Shown piece after piece: positions 7,103 through 10,330 of a DNA stretch of 10,330 nucleotides; the first letter of the stretch is position 1; the number at the start of each line of letters is the position of its first letter. A program made the translations under genes and the position numbers. Below the pieces are notes generated by a model. It was not told the DNA's origin and searched no databases. It worked only from the letters and a program-made list of their open reading frames with translations. Origin of the DNA: Methanobacteriota archaeon (GTDB lineage Archaea > Thermoplasmatota > Poseidoniia > Poseidoniales > Thalassarchaeaceae); contig PCAI01000037.1 in the NCBI GenBank assembly GCA_002731195.1, positions 1 to 10,330 on the forward strand. The letters are read 5' to 3'.

Positions 7103-8815
7103 ATGTCATTAAGATTTGCTCCAGATGATTTGGATGCATCAAAATGGGAGAATATTGAGCCTTATTTGATTAACTTGAAAGAGAGAGAAATAAATAGTGC
7201 AGATTGTATTATAGATTTAATTCAGGATGAATCACAACTGACTGAAATTATTTCTGAGACTCGTGCTAGAACATATATAAACATGACAAGTCAAACAGAT
7301 AATCAAGAATATCAAAAAGCGTGGGGGGATTTTGTTGAGAATATTCAACCTAAATTATCAGAATATAGTGATATAATAAATAAAAAAATAATTAACAATG
7401 CGTTTGTAGATAATTTGCCGGAACGTTATGCAGTTATGTTAAGAGGCATAAAATCCGATATTAAAATATTTAGAGAAGAAAATATACCACTTCAAACAAG
7501 ATTGTCGATATTAGGAACAAAATATAATGAAATCCGAGGAAAACAAACAGTATACTTTGAAGGTGAAGAAAAGACTCTGCCAATGATGGCGATATATCAA
7601 GAAAATACAGATAGAGAAATAAGAGAATCTGCTTGGAGGGTTACAACTTCAAGAATTTTACAAGATACAGATAAAGTTTCAGATATTTTTGAAGAAATGA
7701 TAGAGTTAAGGCATCAAATAGCAATTAATTCAGGTTTTAGTGGATTTCAGGAATATATTTTTGCAGCCATGCATCGCTTTGACTATAGCATAGAAGATTG
7801 TTTAGAATTTCATGATTCAATAGAATATTCATGCATGCCCCTTAAAAATCAAATGAATGATTTTAGAAAGAGAAAATTAGAATTAGATAAATTTAGGCCA
7901 TGGGACTCATCTGTAGATGTTGATGGCAAAAAACCTCTTAAACCATTTATTGATGTAAATGAATTGGTAAATGGATGTTCAAGAATATTCCATTCAATGT
8001 CAACAGAATTGGGAGATTTCTTTGACCTACTACAAAAAAATAATTGTCTAGATTTAGAAAGCAGGAAAGGTAAGGCACCTGGCGGATATCAATATTACTT
8101 ACAGAAAAGTAGAATGCCGTTTATTTTCATGAATGCTGCAGGAACACAGCGTAATCTTGAAACTATGATTCATGAAGCAGGACATGCTTTTCACTCTTTT
8201 TACTCTGGGCACTTAGATTTGATTCATGAGAGAGATGCTCCTATTGAATTTGCTGAAGTGGCATCCATGTCTATGGAACTATTAACTCATCCTTACTGGG
8301 AAGAATTTTATGAGAAAGAAAATGCAATAAGAGCAAGAGTAAAACATTTGAGAGGGATTATACAATTTATGCCTTGGATGGCAACAATTGATTCATTTCA
8401 ACACTGGATTTACAAAAATCCAAGTCATACCCGTTCAGAGAGAGTAGTAAAATGGTTAGAAATACAAAAACGATTTGGATCTAAAATAGAATATGGCGGA
8501 ATAAATAAAGAAGGAGAGGATTTGGAAAAAATCATGGAAATTAGTTGGCAGCTACAAGGGCACTTGTTCGGAGCGCCATTTTATTATGTAGAATACGGAA
8601 TTGCTCAATTAGGTGCCCTACAAATGTGGAATTATCAGAAAAAGAATAGTGATAATGCCCTTAAATTATATAAAAATGGACTATCATTAGGATACACAAA
8701 AGGACTTACAGACTTGTTTAAGGCAAGTGGGTTAAAAATGTCTTTTTCGAAAGAGCATGTTAATAAATTAATTAAGGGAGTAAATGAACAACTTCAAGAA
8801 ATTTCTACGAACTGA
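7103..8815 (+). CDS. M3-family zinc oligoendopeptidase (PepF-like), 570 aa
   Basis: This is a cytosolic metallopeptidase that cleaves short peptides. The M3 signature is complete: HEAGH at 357-361 (H357 and H361 bind zinc, E358 is the catalytic Glu), followed 24 residues later by the third ligand E385 in IEFAEVASMSMELL. Upstream GGYQYYL (327-333) and FIFMNAAGTQRNLETMIHE (340-358) match the strand that lines the active site. C-terminal HLFGAPFYYVEYGIAQLGAL (487-506) holds the Tyr-rich substrate loop typical of PepF. The all-helical N-terminal region of about 200 residues fits the oligopeptidase F N-domain. Length is normal (about 560-600), and no signal peptide is present. It is the last gene of the hel308 run, 9 bases after the zinc-finger gene, and ends 24 bases from convergent radA. 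Related M3 carboxypeptidase-like or thimet-like activities cannot be excluded. Confidence 0.93.
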   Translation: MSLRFAPDDLDASKWENIEPYLINLKEREINSADCIIDLIQDESQLTEIISETRARTYINMTSQTDNQEYQKAWGDFVENIQPKLSEYSDIINKKIINNAFVDNLPERYAVMLRGIKSDIKIFREENIPLQTRLSILGTKYNEIRGKQTVYFEGEEKTLPMMAIYQENTDREIRESAWRVTTSRILQDTDKVSDIFEEMIELRHQIAINSGFSGFQEYIFAAMHRFDYSIEDCLEFHDSIEYSCMPLKNQMNDFRKRKLELDKFRPWDSSVDVDGKKPLKPFIDVNELVNGCSRIFHSMSTELGDFFDLLQKNNCLDLESRKGKAPGGYQYYLQKSRMPFIFMNAAGTQRNLETMIHEAGHAFHSFYSGHLDLIHERDAPIEFAEVASMSMELLTHPYWEEFYEKENAIRARVKHLRGIIQFMPWMATIDSFQHWIYKNPSHTRSERVVKWLEIQKRFGSKIEYGGINKEGEDLEKIMEISWQLQGHLFGAPFYYVEYGIAQLGALQMWNYQKKNSDNALKLYKNGLSLGYTKGLTDLFKASGLKMSFSKEHVNKLIKGVNEQLQEISTN

Positions 8816-8830
8816 TAGGACACTGAGTAA

Positions 8831-8852
8831 CCTACAAAATTAATCTTGTAGG
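8831..8852. terminator. Hairpin at the convergent pepF/radA junction, possible bidirectional terminator
   Basis: CCTACAA (8831-8837) and TTGTAGG (8846-8852) form a perfect 7-bp inverted repeat with an 8-base loop. The loop contains the radA stop codon (8840-8842), and the stem covers the last radA codons. It begins 15 bases after the pepF stop. The position between convergent genes suits a bidirectional terminator or mRNA 3' end structure, although no long T-run follows on either strand. Confidence 0.5.
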
Positions 8853-9841
8853 CCCTCAGCTGTCACTGTAAAGACTGCCTCTCCTTCAGGAAGGTTTGGG
8901 CTATCTACAAGACGTGCTATTCGACGGCCCCCTTTTGATTTCCTGAGATAAAGGCGGAATGTACTAGCATGACCAACTATATGCCCTCCAATAGCTTTTG
9001 TTGGATCTCCCCATAAAGCATCTGGCTTTGACATAACCTGATTGGTTACTAAAATGATGGAATTTTGGACATCTGAAAGTTGTTTTAATTCCTTCAAATG
9101 TCTATTGAGTTTTTGTTGTCTAGTTGCTAGCATTCCTCTTCCAATATATTCTGCACGAAAATGGCTAGTTAAAGAATCTACAATTACCAATTTAACATCA
9201 ATATTTTTTCCCATTCTCTTTATTTCATCAACAAGTAATATCTGGTGTGCAGAGTTATATGCTCTTGCAACATGTATTCTTTCCAATGCATCACTCGGAT
9301 CAATACCTACTGATTCCGCCATTTGAGCTATTCTCTCGGGCCTAAATGTATCTTCAGTATCGATATAAAATACCTCGCCGTTCAAACCTCCTTCTTCTAA
9401 TGGGCGAATTGCATTGACTGCTAATTGATGGCCTATCTGTGTCTTGCCACTACCAAATTCACCATATACTTCTATAATTGATTGAGTTTCGAAACCACCG
9501 CCTAATAATTCATCTAGTGATGATGTTCCAGATGTTAATTTTTGGACAATTTTTCGTCTATCCAGTAATGCATTGCCGCTAATAAAACCACCTATATTAG
9601 CCATTTTCTTTGCACCAGCGATTATTTTTGCTGATACAGCTTCTCCTAATTCTGCTTGTTCTGCTAATTCTGAAGGACTCATTACGGCAATGGCCAATAA
9701 TTCCTCGAAACCTGCTTCACGTAATTTTTCAGCAGTTGCTGGGCCGACCCCAGGTAGATCTTCGACTGTCAATTCTGGTTCATCAACGTCTATCACAATT
9801 TCTTTATCTTCTACTTTTTCACTTGCTGTTTTTTTACTCAT
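8840..9841 (-). CDS. radA: DNA repair and recombination protein RadA, 333 aa
   Basis: RadA is the archaeal RecA/Rad51 recombinase, forming ATP-dependent filaments on single-stranded DNA for strand exchange. Visible parts: a short charged N-terminus, a helix-hairpin-helix domain (LTVEDLPGVGPATAEKLREAG, about 24-44), and the linker with polymerisation motif F86-I-S-G89. The ATPase core has Walker A GEFGSGKT (127-134), DTEDTFRPER (161-170) and Walker B LVIVDS (218-223). Loop L1 falls around HFRAEYIGRGMLATRQQ (227-243), and loop L2 at NQVMSKPDALWGDPTKAIGG (267-286). The C-terminal RKSKGGRRIARLVDSPNLPEGEA is archaeal RadA-like. Length is normal and no intein is present. Its Walker A and HhH distinguish it from the shorter paralogue RadB. 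ATG at 9839-9841 follows A/T-rich promoter elements. It lies downstream of the tRNA on the same strand and converges with pepF. Confidence 0.97.
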   Translation of the reverse strand: MSKKTASEKVEDKEIVIDVDEPELTVEDLPGVGPATAEKLREAGFEELLAIAVMSPSELAEQAELGEAVSAKIIAGAKKMANIGGFISGNALLDRRKIVQKLTSGTSSLDELLGGGFETQSIIEVYGEFGSGKTQIGHQLAVNAIRPLEEGGLNGEVFYIDTEDTFRPERIAQMAESVGIDPSDALERIHVARAYNSAHQILLVDEIKRMGKNIDVKLVIVDSLTSHFRAEYIGRGMLATRQQKLNRHLKELKQLSDVQNSIILVTNQVMSKPDALWGDPTKAIGGHIVGHASTFRLYLRKSKGGRRIARLVDSPNLPEGEAVFTVTAEGLQD

Positions 9842-9860
9842 TTTATCGCCTACTATGACT

Positions 9861-9889
9861 ATATCTTAAAAGTCGGTAGTATATTAAAC
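9861..9889 (-). promoter_or_regulatory. Candidate radA TATA elements
   Basis: Reading the minus strand, TTTAATATAC (complement of 9880-9889) is centred about 43 bases before the ATG, and TTTTAAGATAT (complement of 9861-9871) about 25 bases before it. The first implies a leader of about 15 bases containing a weak AGGCG; the second implies a leaderless mRNA. Sequence alone does not decide. Confidence 0.4.
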
Positions 9890-9909
9890 AACTAATAACC
9901 CATTAATTG

Positions 9910-9970
9910 AAAATGAAAGTGCTCATAATTAGATATTACTCTCAGTATAACGATTTTTCACTTTCATTTT
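9910..9970. repeat. Perfect 12-bp inverted repeat between radA and tRNA-iMet
   Basis: AAAATGAAAGTG (9910-9921) and CACTTTCATTTT (9959-9970) are exact reverse complements separated by 37 A/T-rich bases. The pair lies about 70-130 bases upstream of the radA start and 13 bases past the encoded CCA of the tRNA. On the minus strand the distal arm ends in TTTCATTTT, so tRNA transcript termination is possible; so is a regulatory site for radA. Confidence 0.75.
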
Positions 9971-9982
9971 ATATTCATTTTT

Positions 9983-10060
9983 TGGTATCGGATGGTGGAT
10001 TTGAACCACCGGTCTCCGGGTTATGAGCCCGACGAGATAACCTGACTACTCCAACCCGAT
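9983..10060 (-). tRNA. Initiator tRNA-Met (CAT), CCA encoded
   Basis: The complement folds into a complete cloverleaf. The 7-bp acceptor stem is ATCGGGT with ATCCGAT (one G-T pair), followed by discriminator A73 (9986) and an encoded CCA (9983-9985). The D arm has stem GAG/CTC plus a 13-22 T-T mismatch, and its loop has A14 and G18-G19. The anticodon stem is TCGGG/CCCGG with loop CTCATAA, so the anticodon is CAT. The variable loop has 5 bases, and the T arm is GGTGG TTCAAAT CCACC. The A1-T72 pair and three G-C pairs at 29-31/39-41 are the archaeal initiator hallmarks, which argues against elongator Met or Ile-CAT. No intron is present; the body is 75 bases without CCA. An A/T-rich element (complement of 10079-10090) lies about 24 bases before the 5' end and may be its TATA box. 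Confidence 0.96.
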
Positions 10061-10144
10061 GGTTACACCGGAATGGATAGATTATTTGAAGACAATGGAG
10101 ATAATACCAATATCTAATATGGACCATTACGATTGTAGTAGTAA

Positions 10145-10166
10145 TTACACATAATCAAATGTGTAA
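10145..10166. repeat. Perfect 8-bp hairpin upstream of tRNA-iMet
   Basis: TTACACAT (10145-10152) and ATGTGTAA (10159-10166) are exact reverse complements around a 6-base loop. The hairpin lies 47 bases past the stop of the right-edge minus gene and about 85 bases upstream of the tRNA. It may end that gene's transcript or be a protein-binding palindrome. No T-run follows on the minus strand. Nothing else is apparent in the remaining spacer (10061-10212) except the short tRNA-end repeat at 10185-10198. Confidence 0.5.
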
Positions 10167-10212
10167 GGATGCTAGTTGATATTATTTGGAATCGGATGTA
10201 TAATTTATTCTT

Positions 10213-10330
10213 TTAAATCCTACGTCTAATTTCTTCGATGAGTAAATCTGATTCGGAAAGTAATTTGAGAGAGTCTTGAATCTCACCTTCTTTTAACAAT
10301 TGTGTGATATCTGAAATATTTTTTTCTATA
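10213..10330 (-). CDS. C-terminal end of an unidentified protein (gene enters from the right)
   Basis: The minus-strand frame is open from the window edge to a TAA at 10215-10213, giving 38 visible residues. The sequence is helical and charged: SDITQLLKEGEIQDSLKLL (about 6-24), then a short link and LLIEEIRRRI at the end. Leu/Ile spacing fits an amphipathic helix or helical hairpin as in coiled-coil or TPR-like proteins. No family can be named from so short a piece. Support comes from the uninterrupted frame, residue composition like the neighbouring genes, and a hairpin 47 bases downstream. Confidence 0.55.
   Translation of the reverse strand, partial: IEKNISDITQLLKEGEIQDSLKLLSESDLLIEEIRRRI

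Noticed and set aside
9042..9326. Plus-strand frame of 94 codons opposite the radA core
   Set aside because: Antisense to the RadA ATPase core, with no motif or start signal.
8840..9841. FISG instead of FxxA in the RadA polymerisation motif as a defect
   Set aside because: A Gly at this position (FxSG) is also found in methanococcal RadA proteins, so it is normal variation.
9573..9869. Plus-strand frames of 98 and 82 codons opposite the radA 5' end
   Set aside because: Both are antisense to the conserved radA N-terminal domain and of low-complexity Ser/Ile/Leu composition.
9983..10060. tRNA-Ile (CAT, agmatidine-modified) or elongator tRNA-Met
   Set aside because: The A1-T72 pair and three consecutive G-C pairs in the anticodon stem are initiator features.

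Overview
The window looks like chromosomal DNA from a planktonic euryarchaeon, most likely Marine Group II (Candidatus Poseidoniales) or a close relative. Archaeal identity rests on RadA with an N-terminal helix-hairpin-helix domain, a Hel308 helicase, a Cgi121-type KEOPS subunit and an initiator tRNA-Met with archaeal identity elements. The lineage call is weaker. It comes from the low GC content, the compact layout and the very Asp-rich surface protein with MopE-like and thrombospondin-3-like repeats, and no phylogeny was run.

Layout, left to right. (1) Positions 1-1629, plus: 3' part of a gene for a large secreted or surface protein made of exact 94-residue acidic metal-binding repeats, followed by a C-terminal membrane anchor. 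(2) 1626-2993, minus: a zinc deacylase of the succinylglutamate desuccinylase/aspartoacylase (M14-like) family. Its stop codon overlaps that of gene 1. (3) 3075-3551, plus: a hotdog-fold thioesterase, divergent from gene 2. (4) 3659-8815, plus: a likely operon of hel308, a cgi121-like gene, a small Cys-rich zinc-finger protein and an M3-family oligoendopeptidase. Its internal genes are 9 to 60 bases apart. (5) 8840-9841, minus: radA, convergent with the peptidase gene across 24 bases. (6) 9983-10060, minus: initiator tRNA-Met with encoded CCA. (7) 10213-10330, minus: the last 38 codons of a gene entering from the right.

Functionally, two genome-maintenance proteins (RadA recombinase, Hel308 helicase) sit with translation genes (KEOPS subunit, initiator tRNA) and a cytosolic peptidase. 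The genes that head transcription units show no convincing Shine-Dalgarno sequence. Of the internal genes, cgi121 has a near-perfect one and pepF a recognisable one; the zinc-finger gene has only a loose purine-rich match. This is the mixed leaderless/leadered pattern known in archaea. I see no CRISPR array, insertion sequence, prophage or defence system. I did not find a clearly new multi-gene system. The best leads are the repeat architecture of the surface protein, the Hel308/Cgi121/zinc-finger/peptidase linkage, and several unexplained perfect inverted repeats around radA and the tRNA.
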